DNA of 64,000 nucleotides, from NCBI GenBank assembly GCA_934486825.1, contig CAKSQF010000002.1, positions 62,001 to 126,000 of the forward strand, in the 5' to 3' direction. Shown here piece after piece: positions 55,479-64,000 of the stretch; the first letter of the stretch is position 1, and each line of letters begins with the position of its first letter. This stretch comes from an uncultured Eubacteriales bacterium (GTDB lineage: Bacteria > Bacillota > Clostridia > Oscillospirales > CAG-272). The position numbers and the translations under genes are program-made. The notes below the pieces were generated by a model that made no database searches, was not told the DNA's origin, and was given only the letters and a program-made list of their open reading frames with translations.

Positions 55479-55492
55479 AGGGAGGGTGCGGA

Positions 55493-57700
55493 ATGAATTC
55501 AAATATTGATAAGCTGCTTAAAATACTTGATGAGAATAAAAATATGTCATATGATCTTGTGAAGATAAAAAAGGCATATGACTTTGCCGAGTCACTCCAT
55601 AATGGACAGTTCCGCGCGTCGGGAGAACCGTATATTACCCATCCGGTCGCGGTCGCCGAGATTGTTGCTTCGCTTGAGCTTGATACCGATTCGATATGTG
55701 CGGCGCTTCTGCACGATACCGTCGAAGACTGTGATGTGAGCATCGATACAATAAAGAAGGAATTCGGGAACGATGTTGCACTTCTTGTTGACGGACTGAC
55801 TAAGCTTGTGCGCATTCCTTTTGCCGATAAAGAAGAACAGCAGATGGAAAATCTGCGTAAAATGTTCATGGCGATGTCAAAGGATGTCCGCGTTATATTT
55901 ATAAAACTGTGTGACAGACTTCATAATATGCGGACGCTTTCGGCAAAGGAGGACGAAAAGCGACGGATAACCGCACTTGAAACCATGCACGTCTATGCGC
56001 CGCTTGCACACAGGCTCGGTATACAGAGAATCAAGACCGAACTTGAAAATCTGTCACTGTCATACCTTGACCCGATCGGCTATGCCGAGGTCAAGGGCGA
56101 TATAGAAAAAAGATACGGTCAGAACCGTGATTTTATAAATAATATCAAAGCCGAAATAGAGGAAAAACTTAAAGAAAACGGATTTTCGTTTACGGTTGAC
56201 GGACGTATCAAGAGCGTCTATTCGATCTATTTCAAGATGTATAATCAGCATAAATCGCTTGACGAAATATACGATTTTTATGCGGTTCGTATTATAACCA
56301 AGACCGAGCTTGAATGTTATACGGCTCTCGGTATAATTCATGATACATTCAAATCAATTCCGGGAAGATTCAAGGATTATATTTCGACTCCGAAACCGAA
56401 TATGTATCAGTCGCTTCATACAACCGTTATCGGGAAGGAAGGTATTCCTTTTGAGGTTCAGATACGCACCGAAAAAATGCATCAGATTGCGGAATTCGGT
56501 GTGGCTGCCCACTGGAAGTATAAATCGGGCGACCATGTGGATGGGGAGATCGACAGAAGACTCCAGTGGATAGCAAGACTTATCGAGGCAGAGGACAATA
56601 CAAGGGATCATGACGAATTTCTGCGTGCGCTGAAGGTTGATATCTTTCAGGATGAAATATTTGTTTTTACCCCGAAGGGAGATGTTATAAATCTGCCAAC
56701 CGGAGCAACGCTTATTGATTTTGCATATGCAATACACTCGCAGGTCGGCAACCGTATGGTAGGCGCAAAGGTCAATGGGATGATAACTCCGATAGACCGT
56801 ACACTCCAGAACGGGGAGATTGCCGAAATACTCACTTCGTCCGCGTCAAAGGGACCGTCGCGCGACTGGCTCAATATCGTCAAAACCAGTGAGGCACGCA
56901 ATAAAATACGCCAGTGGTTCAAAAAAGAAAAACGGTCGGATAATATTGCGGTCGGTAAGGCGGAGATCGATAAGGAATTTTCCAAGTTCGGCAGAGCTTA
57001 TACCACTGCACAGATGGAAGAGATCGTAAACAATGTTGCCGTGCGCATGGGGTTCCATGAAGCGGACGATCTGTACAGTACAATCGGATACGGCGGTCTT
57101 CCGGTTTCCAAGGTTGCAATCAGACTTCACGATGAATTTGACCGTGTCATAAAACCCGAAGAGGTTGCCGTGCCCGTGGTTGCCGAGCAGATCGTTACAA
57201 AGCCGCGGCTTAAGAAAAACTCCGGCGGAGTGATCGTTGACGGTGTTGAAGGCTGTGAGGTTAAATTCGCAAAATGCTGTAATCCGCTTCCCGGCGATGA
57301 TATTGTCGGATTTATCACCAAGGGATTCGGAATATCAATCCACAAACGCGATTGTCCGAATGTGAAATCCGGAATTTCGAGGGAAGAAAACAGGGACAGA
57401 TTTGTTTCGGCAAGTTGGGGAGATGTGGCGGTCAAGCCGGGAGCCGCGCAGACAGGCGGAACGTATGAGGCTTATATTCAGATATTTGCGGAAAATGATA
57501 TGATGCTGCTTGCAAATATAACATCGACGCTTGCCGATATGCGTGTTGCCCTGCATCAGATAAATACAAGGACAAAGGACGGAACGCTTATCGTTAACCT
57601 TGTTGTAGGATGCAGAGATATTTCACATTTCAAGGCGATCATGTCAAGGCTCGCCATAATACCGAAGGTAAATGAAGTAAAAAGAGGATATTCATCATGA
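55493..57700 (+). CDS. rel: Bifunctional (p)ppGpp synthetase/hydrolase Rel
   Basis: A 735-residue long RSH protein for the stringent response. HD hydrolase domain with HPVAVAEIV and ALLHDTVEDCD near 75-80, and KLCDRLHNMRTL; synthetase domain with GRIKSVYSIYFKM, IYDFYAVRIITKT and RFKDYISTPKPNMYQSLHTTV; TGS domain (VFTPKGDVINLPTGATLIDFAYAIHS split); a CC/zinc-finger-like stretch FAKCCNPLPGD; C-terminal ACT domain. Start ATG 55493 follows GGGAGGG. Its stop overlaps the dtd start by four bases. Confidence 0.96.
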   Translation: MNSNIDKLLKILDENKNMSYDLVKIKKAYDFAESLHNGQFRASGEPYITHPVAVAEIVASLELDTDSICAALLHDTVEDCDVSIDTIKKEFGNDVALLVDGLTKLVRIPFADKEEQQMENLRKMFMAMSKDVRVIFIKLCDRLHNMRTLSAKEDEKRRITALETMHVYAPLAHRLGIQRIKTELENLSLSYLDPIGYAEVKGDIEKRYGQNRDFINNIKAEIEEKLKENGFSFTVDGRIKSVYSIYFKMYNQHKSLDEIYDFYAVRIITKTELECYTALGIIHDTFKSIPGRFKDYISTPKPNMYQSLHTTVIGKEGIPFEVQIRTEKMHQIAEFGVAAHWKYKSGDHVDGEIDRRLQWIARLIEAEDNTRDHDEFLRALKVDIFQDEIFVFTPKGDVINLPTGATLIDFAYAIHSQVGNRMVGAKVNGMITPIDRTLQNGEIAEILTSSASKGPSRDWLNIVKTSEARNKIRQWFKKEKRSDNIAVGKAEIDKEFSKFGRAYTTAQMEEIVNNVAVRMGFHEADDLYSTIGYGGLPVSKVAIRLHDEFDRVIKPEEVAVPVVAEQIVTKPRLKKNSGGVIVDGVEGCEVKFAKCCNPLPGDDIVGFITKGFGISIHKRDCPNVKSGISREENRDRFVSASWGDVAVKPGAAQTGGTYEAYIQIFAENDMMLLANITSTLADMRVALHQINTRTKDGTLIVNLVVGCRDISHFKAIMSRLAIIPKVNEVKRGYSS

Positions 57701-58170
57701 TTGCCGTTGTACAGAGGGTAAGCTCGGCGCGTGTCAGTGTCGATGGAAAAGTAACCGGGGAATGTGGCAGAGGATTTGCGATACTTCTCGGCGTTGCGGA
57801 CGGGGATACCGGGTACGACGCCGACCTGCTTGCGGCAAAAATAGCAAAATTAAGGGTATTTTGTGACGAAAACGGGAAGATGAACCGCTCTGTGACAGAT
57901 GTGGACGGCTCGGCAGTGATCGTTTCTCAGTTTACCCTGCTTGCAAATTATAAGCACGGAAATCGCCCCGACTTTCTGAATGCCGCCTCGCCGGAAATCG
58001 CAAAGCCGCTCTATGAATATTTTTCGGAAAGGCTTTCGGAGCTGATAGGGAAACCTGTCGGGATGGGCGTTTTCGGCGCCGATATGCTCTATGAGATATC
58101 AAATGACGGTCCGGTTACAATAGTAATGGACAGCAGCCTGCTGAAGAAGAATAAGAAACAGGAAACATAA
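57697..58170 (+). CDS. dtd: D-aminoacyl-tRNA deacylase
   Basis: A 157-residue enzyme that removes D-amino acids from tRNA. Start MIAVVQRVSSARVSVDG, the active-site loop VIVSQFTLLANYKHGNRPDF and NDGPVTIVMDS (the Gly-cisPro motif GP) are family-diagnostic. The C-terminal KKNKK tail is short. Follows rel with a four-base overlap, as in many Firmicutes. Confidence 0.97.
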   Translation: MIAVVQRVSSARVSVDGKVTGECGRGFAILLGVADGDTGYDADLLAAKIAKLRVFCDENGKMNRSVTDVDGSAVIVSQFTLLANYKHGNRPDFLNAASPEIAKPLYEYFSERLSELIGKPVGMGVFGADMLYEISNDGPVTIVMDSSLLKKNKKQET

Positions 58171-58172
58171 TT

Positions 58173-59672
58173 ATGAAACTGATTTGTACCGACAATATAA
58201 GTAAATACTATCTGCAATCGCTCTGCCTTCTGTATTTCCCGGGATCCAAATTTTCCGAAAACGAATGTGTGACAGACGAAACTCCGGTCGTGACCGTGTC
58301 GCTGACCGAGTCCGAAGGCTTTGCAACCGCATATGCGGAAATAAAAATAGGTGAACAGTCGGCAAGCGCACAGGCGACCGAAAAATATAAGGTATCGTCA
58401 ACCGCAATAAAGGTTCAGAAGATCGCCGTCGGAAAAGCAGTGTTCGCCGCAGGCGAACAGTTTTTCGGTTACACACCCGCATGGGGGATACTTACGGGTA
58501 TACGCCCGTCAAAAATATCAAGGCAGATATACGCACAGCAAAATGATGCCGCCAAAACGCGCAAGGTTTTAAGGGATGAGTATTTTCTCTATCCAAAAAA
58601 GGCGGCACTTCTGACCAATATAACGATAAACGAGCAAAAAATAATTGACAGGCTTGAAAAAGATTCCTGCTCGCTCTATATTTCGATCCCGTTTTGCCCC
58701 ACAAGATGTGCATATTGCTCTTTTGTATCCTTTGCAACAAAGCGCCTGCTTTCAATGATCCCCGATTATATTGACCGCCTGCTCCGCGATCTTGATGTGG
58801 TTTTCGCTCAGATAAAAAAACACGGTCTGAAGCTTAAAACCATATATATAGGCGGAGGGACGCCAACGACTCTGAGTGCGGATATGCTTTCTTTGATCTT
58901 CGAAAAAATCGAGGAGTATATCGATCCGTTCACGCTTGATGAGTTTTCACTTGAAGCCGGAAGACCGGATACGATAACGTCCGAAAAGCTGGCTGTTGCG
59001 GCGGCAAACGGAGTTACAAGGATCAGCATAAACCCGCAGACGCTCAATGAGGCTGTGCTGAATCAGATAGGACGTTTTCATACGGTCGATCAGTTTTATA
59101 AAAGCTATGATATGGCAAGAAATTCGGGCATAAAATATATAAATACCGATCTTATTGTCGGACTTCCGGGAGACAGCCACCGCTCGTTCGTGCGTACTAT
59201 GGATAATATAGTTAAGCTTGCACCCGATAATATAACGATACACACCTTTTGTGTAAAAAAAGCGGCAGATCTTGCCCATTCGGCAGGTATTTATTCGAGT
59301 GCCGGCGGAGATGTGCAGAAGTCGGTGGATTATTCACAGCTTCGTGCAAAGTCAAACGGATATATTCCGTACTATCTGTACAGACAGAAAAATTCGGTTT
59401 CGAATCTTGAAAATGTCGGTTTTGCGAAGCCGGGCGCAGAGGGTCTGTACAATATTTACATAATGGAGGAGGTTCATCATATCTTTGCGGTCGGGGCAGG
59501 CGCGGTTACCAAGCTTGTCGCGGGTGATAAAAACCGTATGCTGCGGATATTCATGGATAAATATCCGTATGAATATCTCTCCAAGGAAGGGGAAGAAAAA
59601 TTCAGAGCGGAATATAATGAGAAGGTTGACAGATTTTTTGAAGAAAATAACACTGATGTAATGGATTTATAG
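58173..59672 (+). CDS. hemZ: Radical SAM coproporphyrinogen dehydrogenase HemZ-like
   Basis: A 499-residue protein with an N-terminal domain (about 170 residues) of HemZ type and radical SAM core: SIPFCPTRCAYCSFVS (CxxxCxxC), IYIGGGTPTTLS, RISINPQTLNEAVLNQIGR, DLIVGLPGDS. HemZ/HemN-like proteins act on coproporphyrinogen or other substrates; in an anaerobe without other heme genes in view the substrate is not proven. It starts two bases after the dtd stop. Confidence 0.85.
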   Translation: MKLICTDNISKYYLQSLCLLYFPGSKFSENECVTDETPVVTVSLTESEGFATAYAEIKIGEQSASAQATEKYKVSSTAIKVQKIAVGKAVFAAGEQFFGYTPAWGILTGIRPSKISRQIYAQQNDAAKTRKVLRDEYFLYPKKAALLTNITINEQKIIDRLEKDSCSLYISIPFCPTRCAYCSFVSFATKRLLSMIPDYIDRLLRDLDVVFAQIKKHGLKLKTIYIGGGTPTTLSADMLSLIFEKIEEYIDPFTLDEFSLEAGRPDTITSEKLAVAAANGVTRISINPQTLNEAVLNQIGRFHTVDQFYKSYDMARNSGIKYINTDLIVGLPGDSHRSFVRTMDNIVKLAPDNITIHTFCVKKAADLAHSAGIYSSAGGDVQKSVDYSQLRAKSNGYIPYYLYRQKNSVSNLENVGFAKPGAEGLYNIYIMEEVHHIFAVGAGAVTKLVAGDKNRMLRIFMDKYPYEYLSKEGEEKFRAEYNEKVDRFFEENNTDVMDL

Positions 59673-59682
59673 GAGTGCTGTA

Positions 59683-60597
59683 ATGAAATACCTGCATGTA
59701 AAATACAGATTTGACAGTGAAGATGAAAAACGCGGAATGATTGAGGCGTGCGAACATAATTTCGCAAAGCAGATAGATGTTTTGTCATCTGCGGTGTCAG
59801 ATTCAGACAGCCTGAGAGCGATCACTCTTTGCGGTCCGACATGCTCCGGTAAAACAACAATATGTAACAGACTTACAGAAACGCTGTCCGAAGCCGGCAG
59901 AAATGTCAGGCTCGTTTCGATAGATGATTTCTTCAAGGACAGAGCAGAGCTGAACAGGGAAGCGATCGACCTGAATGTCGAAATCGATTACGACAGTCCG
60001 CAGTCGCTTGACCTCTCTTGTCTGCAAAAGTGCGTTGAAGATATAGGTAACCTGAAAAGTGTTGCAATACCCGTCTATGATTTCAGAACCGGCACAAGAC
60101 AGGGCTATCGTGAAATGGATATCGGTGAAGGCGATATAATTCTTTTTGAGGGCATACAGGCGCTTTACCCCGAGTTCAGATCGCTTTTGAACGGAATGAA
60201 TACTCTTTCGGTTTTTGCATCGGTTGAAAACGGATATAACGCAGGCGGAGAAAAATTTACACCGCGTGAAATACGTCTGGTCAGACGTATAGTGCGCGAT
60301 TATCGCTTCAGGAACGCACCTCCGGCGTTTACTTTTTATCTTTGGAAAAGCGTTTCCGAAAATGAGGAAAAAAACATCTTTCCGTATGTCGACAGCGCTG
60401 ATGTGAGGATAAATACCGAACTGTCGTATGAGCTTTCGGCAATCAAAAATGATATAACGGCGATTCTCTCGCTTGTACCGAACGACAGCGAATATCACCA
60501 TGCCGCCGAAGCACTTGCGGGAAAATTCAAAAACATAGAGTCGGTTCCGATCGAATATATACCGAAGAATTCCTTTTTCAGAGAGTTTATCGGATGA
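59683..60597 (+). CDS. Uridine kinase-like P-loop kinase (short form)
   Basis: A 304-residue protein with a P-loop ITLCGPTCSGKTTICNRLT near residues 47-65, SIDDFFKDRAELN, PVYDFRTGTRQGY and DIILFEGIQALYPE, all typical of uridine/phosphoribulokinase-like kinases found in Firmicutes next to recJ-rel clusters. The full-length relatives begin with a TGS/YjeF-like domain of about 200 residues; here only a 45-residue leader precedes the P-loop. Substrate unknown. Eleven bases after hemZ. Confidence 0.82.
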   Translation: MKYLHVKYRFDSEDEKRGMIEACEHNFAKQIDVLSSAVSDSDSLRAITLCGPTCSGKTTICNRLTETLSEAGRNVRLVSIDDFFKDRAELNREAIDLNVEIDYDSPQSLDLSCLQKCVEDIGNLKSVAIPVYDFRTGTRQGYREMDIGEGDIILFEGIQALYPEFRSLLNGMNTLSVFASVENGYNAGGEKFTPREIRLVRRIVRDYRFRNAPPAFTFYLWKSVSENEEKNIFPYVDSADVRINTELSYELSAIKNDITAILSLVPNDSEYHHAAEALAGKFKNIESVPIEYIPKNSFFREFIG

Positions 60598-60669
60598 GCT
60601 TTTGCGCGGATAAATAAAAAAAGACCTGCATATGATTTGTATATGAACAAATAAGGCAGGTGTCGGATC

Positions 60670-62259
60670 GTGAAGGAACAAAAGAAAAAGTCGATCGTGA
60701 CCGGGGTCATGCTTCTGTCCGTGTCCGGGATAATTGTGAAAATAATGGGTCTTCTTTATAAGATTCCGCTCGCAAATCTGCTCGGTAATGAGGGGATGGG
60801 TTATTTCACCGGCGCGTATACAATATATCTGCTTTTCTACACGATCGCAACCGCAGGATTGCCGATCGCACTTTCAATACTCATCGCAAGAGCACGCGTA
60901 ACCGGCGGTGCAACGCTTGTTGCGCGTATAGACAAAATCACATCAGCCATTTTTGCAGTCGTCGGACTGACTTCGTTTGCGGTCCTCGGATTCGGCTCGG
61001 CTTTTTTTGCAAATGCCGTCGGTAATCCCAAATCTGTATATGCGGTTGCGGCAATATCTCCGTCGATTCTCTTTGTCTGCATAATGGGTGCGGTCCGCGG
61101 CTATTTTCAGGGACATAAGATTATGCTGCCCACGGCAGTATCACAGATAACGGAGGCGGCAGGAAAGTTGTTGATCGGAGTTTTTTTGGCAAATTATGCT
61201 CTGAAGCGCGGTTATCCGTCGGAAAAAGTAGCCGCATTTGCCATCCTCGGCATCACGATCGGCTCAGCTTTCTCGATGGTGCTTCTCCTCCTCATGAAAT
61301 TTCGCTATTGCAGGCGGGAAAATAAAACAGCTCTGCTGTTGAGAAAAGAAAACGGCGAATTTGCACTGCCGTCGGTGAGAACTCTGATAGGAGAAATAAT
61401 CCGTATCGCAATACCGGTGACGCTCAGCTCCGCTGTCGTAAGCCTGTCGGGGGTCATTGATCTCGCGACGGTAATGCACAGACTCAGCGATATCGGCTAT
61501 ACCACCGAGATCGCGAACGCACTTTACGGTAATTACAGTGCACTTGCGGTCGCGCTTGTAAATATGCCGATCGTGCTCATTGTTCCGATTTCGACGGGAC
61601 TTATACCCTATGTGAGCGAAGCAAGGGCAAACAACGATCGCGCACGGATAATAAAAACAATGGATAATGCGTTGAACACCACAACGCTAATTGCAATGCC
61701 CGCCGCATTCGGTCTGGCAGTCCTCTCAAAGCCGGTGCTACTGGCGCTGTTTGAGGACAGTGCCGCGCTGTCGGCGGCGCCGCTTCTGTCACTGCTCGCT
61801 CCTTCACTTGTTTTTATCGCGCTTGCCAATGTGACCGGCTCCCTTTTGCAGGCGGTTGACGGCGTTGGTGTGCCGGTGCTTTCCATGACGGTCGGCAGTG
61901 CGGTGAAAATTGCAGTGTCATATTTTGCGATAGGTAAATGGGGAATATCCGGGACCCCGATGGGGACATTTGCCTGCTACGCATCGATCTGCATAATAAA
62001 TTTTGCGTTTCTGGCTTCAAAAACCAATCATGCTCCCGGCTTTTTCAGAGTTTTTGTCAAACCGTTTGCCGCATCCGTAATGTGCGCATTGTCGGCGGCA
62101 TACGTATACAGACTTGCGGTCTGCCGCATCGGTAATATGATGTCGGTGTTTCTGTCGATATTTGCGGCGGGATGTGTGTATGCCGCGCTTATCGTATTGT
62201 TCGGATGCCTGCGTGATATGGATTTTGATTTTTTGTGGAAAAGAAAAAAACAGGCATAA
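60670..62259 (+). CDS. Polysaccharide/lipid flippase, SpoVB/YabM (MATE-like) family
   Basis: A 529-residue membrane protein with 14 predicted hydrophobic helices and the start KKSIVTGVMLLSVSGIIVKIMGLLYKIPLANLLGNEGMGYF, in pieces matching SpoVB/YabM. Members move lipid-linked peptidoglycan or wall precursors. Its place directly before mazG-rqcP-yabP-yabQ matches Bacillus yabM. The GTG start follows AAGGCAGG. SpoVB and YabM cannot be separated by sequence here; the gene order favours YabM. Confidence 0.86.
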   Translation: MKEQKKKSIVTGVMLLSVSGIIVKIMGLLYKIPLANLLGNEGMGYFTGAYTIYLLFYTIATAGLPIALSILIARARVTGGATLVARIDKITSAIFAVVGLTSFAVLGFGSAFFANAVGNPKSVYAVAAISPSILFVCIMGAVRGYFQGHKIMLPTAVSQITEAAGKLLIGVFLANYALKRGYPSEKVAAFAILGITIGSAFSMVLLLLMKFRYCRRENKTALLLRKENGEFALPSVRTLIGEIIRIAIPVTLSSAVVSLSGVIDLATVMHRLSDIGYTTEIANALYGNYSALAVALVNMPIVLIVPISTGLIPYVSEARANNDRARIIKTMDNALNTTTLIAMPAAFGLAVLSKPVLLALFEDSAALSAAPLLSLLAPSLVFIALANVTGSLLQAVDGVGVPVLSMTVGSAVKIAVSYFAIGKWGISGTPMGTFACYASICIINFAFLASKTNHAPGFFRVFVKPFAASVMCALSAAYVYRLAVCRIGNMMSVFLSIFAAGCVYAALIVLFGCLRDMDFDFLWKRKKQA

Positions 62260-62285
62260 ATATAATTTGATGTTGGATGTGTATT

Positions 62286-62981
62286 ATGGAAGAAAAAATA
62301 TTCGCCGAAAAGGATGTATATAACACTGATGACCTGATGTCGATAATGAAGACACTGCGTTCGGAAAACGGTTGCAGCTGGGACAGGGCGCAGACTCATG
62401 AGTCGCTTCGCAAAAATCTCATTGAGGAAACCTATGAAGTGTGTGAGGCAATTGATCGTAATGATCCGACGCTCATGCGCGAAGAACTCGGCGATCTGCT
62501 TCTTCAGGTAATATTTCATTCCGAGATTGCAGATGAGGAAGGTCTGTTTTCGTTTGCCGATGTTGCAAACGATATATGTAAAAAAATGATTGCAAGACAT
62601 CCGCACGTTTTCGGGAATGTTGTCTTTGCAAACGCAGACGAACAGTCCGACAGCTGGGACAGGATAAAAATGCAGTCGAAGCATCAGACTGCGCCAAGCG
62701 AGGCGCTTGACAGCGTAGCAAGAACTCTGCCTTCGTTGATGCGTGCACAGAAGCTCGCGCGAAAAATAAAAAAATTCGGATTGGACAAAAGATCGGCGTA
62801 TCTGTCGGAGCTTTTGCCGGGCAATACCGAACCCGTGTCAGACGTCGGCAATGAGATCGGCAACAGGCTTTTCAGAATTGCCGCAGAATGTGAATTTGCC
62901 GACATCGATGCCGAAAAAACGCTGTATGATACTTGTGAAAGTGTTGTTGATGAATCGGCAAAGATATGCAAATCGTGTTAA
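62286..62981 (+). CDS. mazG: MazG-family nucleotide pyrophosphohydrolase (YabN C-terminal half)
   Basis: A 231-residue protein with the two MazG helices: RSENGCSWDRAQTHESLRKN, LIEETYEVCEAI with EELGDLLLQVIFHSEIA (Glu-x-x-Glu ... Glu-x-x-Asp metal site), and KKMIARHPHVFG, typical of the MazG/YabN group that hydrolyses non-canonical NTPs. Bacillus YabN has an extra N-terminal tetrapyrrole-methylase domain, absent here. ATG 62286 follows GGATG. Between the flippase gene and rqcP in the yab order. Confidence 0.93.
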   Translation: MEEKIFAEKDVYNTDDLMSIMKTLRSENGCSWDRAQTHESLRKNLIEETYEVCEAIDRNDPTLMREELGDLLLQVIFHSEIADEEGLFSFADVANDICKKMIARHPHVFGNVVFANADEQSDSWDRIKMQSKHQTAPSEALDSVARTLPSLMRAQKLARKIKKFGLDKRSAYLSELLPGNTEPVSDVGNEIGNRLFRIAAECEFADIDAEKTLYDTCESVVDESAKICKSC

Positions 62982-63003
62982 TAAATTGTTTACATATTTT
63001 TTG

Positions 63004-63032
63004 TTGCCGACAGCGCCGAAACGTGATATACT
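63004..63032 (+). promoter_or_regulatory. Promoter upstream of rqcP-yabP-yabQ
   Basis: TTGCCG, 17-base spacer, TATACT, about 29 bases before the rqcP start. Vegetative-looking; a sporulation-factor promoter for yabP was not found. Confidence 0.65.
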
Positions 63033-63060
63033 TGAAGTGTAAAATATAACGGAGAAGAAA

Positions 63061-63306
63061 ATGCGACTTGATAAATATTTAAAGGTTGCGCGTATAATCA
63101 AAAGGCGCACGGTAGCCAACGAAGCCTGCGATGATGCTCATGTCAGCGCAAACGGAAGGGCTGTAAAAGCATCCTATCAGGTGAAAGAGGGCGATATTCT
63201 CGAAATTACCTTCGGTACCCGCACACTTAAGATCAGAGTGGTATCTGTTGCCGAGCATGCGCAAAAATCTGATGCCGCGGCAATGTATGAGGTTTTGTCT
63301 CAATAA
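63061..63306 (+). CDS. rqcP: S4-domain RNA-binding protein RqcP (YabO)
   Basis: An 81-residue protein with the S4 fold: MRLDKYLKVARIIKRRTVANEAC, VSANGRAVKASYQVKEGD, LEITFG. RqcP binds stalled 50S complexes and helps ribosome-associated quality control with RqcH. GGAGAAG precedes the ATG. Its position before yabP matches Bacillus. Confidence 0.93.
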   Translation: MRLDKYLKVARIIKRRTVANEACDDAHVSANGRAVKASYQVKEGDILEITFGTRTLKIRVVSVAEHAQKSDAAAMYEVLSQ

Positions 63307-63356
63307 CGTACATATAACCGGATGATCGGTCATATGCTGTTTTTGAGGTGAGAATA

Positions 63357-63647
63357 TTGAATCAGAATTACGATCAGGATAAAAAACAGTCGGGTCATCA
63401 TAGTCTGACGCTTGAGGATCGCAGAAAGCTTGACCTGTCGGGTGTTGACGATGTGCTCGGGTTTGATGAAAGCTCTGTGCTGCTTCGTACATCGGCGGGA
63501 ATGTTGACGGTCGAGGGTGAGCAATTGCATATACAGCATATGTCGGTTGACAGCGGCGAACTGAGCATTGAGGGAAAAATCAACGGTCTGATTTATGTCG
63601 ATAAGACAACACGTAAAAACGGTCTTTTCGGTAAGCGTTCGGGATGA
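63357..63647 (+). CDS. yabP: Sporulation protein YabP
   Basis: A 96-residue protein with the YabP/YqfC pattern: HHSLTLEDRRKLDLSGVDDVLGFDESSVLLRT (in part), GMLTVEGEQLHIQHMSVDSGELSIEG and a short basic tail. YabP is needed for spore formation in Bacillus (it works with YabQ in cortex formation). Start: the TTG at 63357 is eight bases after GAGG; the GTG at 63348 lies inside that site. Confidence 0.92.
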   Translation: MNQNYDQDKKQSGHHSLTLEDRRKLDLSGVDDVLGFDESSVLLRTSAGMLTVEGEQLHIQHMSVDSGELSIEGKINGLIYVDKTTRKNGLFGKRSG

Positions 63648-64000
63648 ACTGGTTCGTATCGCAGAGAGAACTGTTTTTTCTGCTTGTCGTTTCGACTGCC
63701 TGCGGCTTTGCAGGAGCCGTTTTTTATGATCTGTTCAGACTGCGGCGAATTTGCTTTGCACTGAAAAGCGGAGTTGCCGAAAATTTTCTGATTGCGGTTG
63801 AGGATGTGATTTTTTTTGCGTCCGCCGGGATAACGCTTACGCTTGTTTTCTTTGTATTGAACAGCGGACAGGTCAGACTTATGGGCGTTGGCGGATTTTT
63901 GTCCGGGTTTCTGCTGTGGAGATTTACGATCAGTAAATATTTTCTGATTGCTGCGGGTTTTGTTCTGAAGCTGCTTGCTTTACCGATAAAAAAAGCGTTA
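63644..64000 (+). CDS. yabQ: Spore cortex protein YabQ, 5' part (cut by window end)
   Basis: The ATG overlaps the yabP stop by four bases (ATGA) and the frame stays open to the window end (119 codons). It encodes NWFVSQRELFFLLVVSTACG, FYDLFRLRR, EDVIFFASAGITLTLVFFVL, a membrane protein with about four helices matching YabQ, which is needed for cortex synthesis. In Bacillus, divIC follows; the rest is outside. Confidence 0.87.
   Translation, partial: MNWFVSQRELFFLLVVSTACGFAGAVFYDLFRLRRICFALKSGVAENFLIAVEDVIFFASAGITLTLVFFVLNSGQVRLMGVGGFLSGFLLWRFTISKYFLIAAGFVLKLLALPIKKAL

Overview
The window looks like chromosomal DNA from an anaerobic, Gram-positive, endospore-lineage member of the Clostridia, probably a gut Oscillospirales-type organism. 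The lineage is inferred from three things: the yabM-yabN-yabO-yabP-yabQ block at the right end, a trimeric NuoE/NuoF/[FeFe]-hydrogenase operon, and a cell-envelope and regulatory set (CdaA/CdaR, SpoVB/YabM-like flippase, YqhQ, Rel) typical of Firmicutes. No terminal oxidase or other aerobic respiratory gene is visible. I see no rRNA, tRNA, CRISPR array, insertion sequence, prophage or restriction system.

Layout. 1-0.9 kb: the end of ffh, rpsP and khpA, closed by a strong terminator. 0.9-6.8 kb (minus): mutS-mutL-tgt. 6.9-9.1 kb (minus): a two-gene sugar-type operon (Gfo/Idh/MocA oxidoreductase plus TIM-barrel isomerase) with a good promoter and overlapping dyad. 9.1-12.2 kb (minus): yqhQ-like DUF1385, DUF2752 and a membrane/leucine-rich-repeat protein. 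12.4-17 kb (plus): trkA-trkH potassium uptake and a surface protein with a cohesin-like domain and seven Cys-rich repeats. 17-24.2 kb (minus): a full F-type ATP synthase operon whose c subunit carries a two-carboxylate sodium-site motif. 24.5-28.8 kb (plus): hydCBA. 28.8-33.1 kb (minus): potABCD polyamine ABC transporter with a structured leader. 33.2-42.7 kb: one plus-strand TIM-barrel isomerase, then a six-gene minus-strand operon (Fe-S old-yellow-enzyme, SDR, fumarate-reductase-like flavoprotein, TIM-barrel isomerase, 2-hydroxyacid dehydrogenase, heparinase II/III-like lyase) facing a divergent AraC regulator. This is the least explained part of the window. 42.7-45.1 kb: an ammonium transporter fused to a PII domain, and a DUF4186 protein divergent from it. 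45.2-49.2 kb: a LTD/CotH lipoprotein and a TIGR01212 radical SAM protein. 49.2-60.6 kb (plus): cdaA-cdaR-COG2509-recJ-rel-dtd-hemZ-kinase, tightly packed and probably one transcript or a few. 60.7-64 kb (plus): spoVB/yabM-like flippase, mazG, rqcP, yabP, yabQ (cut by the window end).

How it fits together. The bifurcating-type hydrogenase (redox disposal as H2) and a probably sodium-coupled ATP synthase are divergently transcribed and fit fermentative energy metabolism with a sodium circuit. Trk, Pot and Amt-PII are three nutrient or ion uptake systems next to second-messenger genes (c-di-AMP by CdaA; ppGpp by Rel). The 34-42.7 kb operon, with a lyase of the oligosaccharide type and several redox enzymes but no transporter, secreted enzyme or kinase, is best read as the intracellular part of a catabolic pathway for an unidentified carbohydrate or glycoside.

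Coding density is high. The only gaps longer than 300 bases are three divergent promoter regions (24215-24597, 32918-33250, 44448-44772), all described below.
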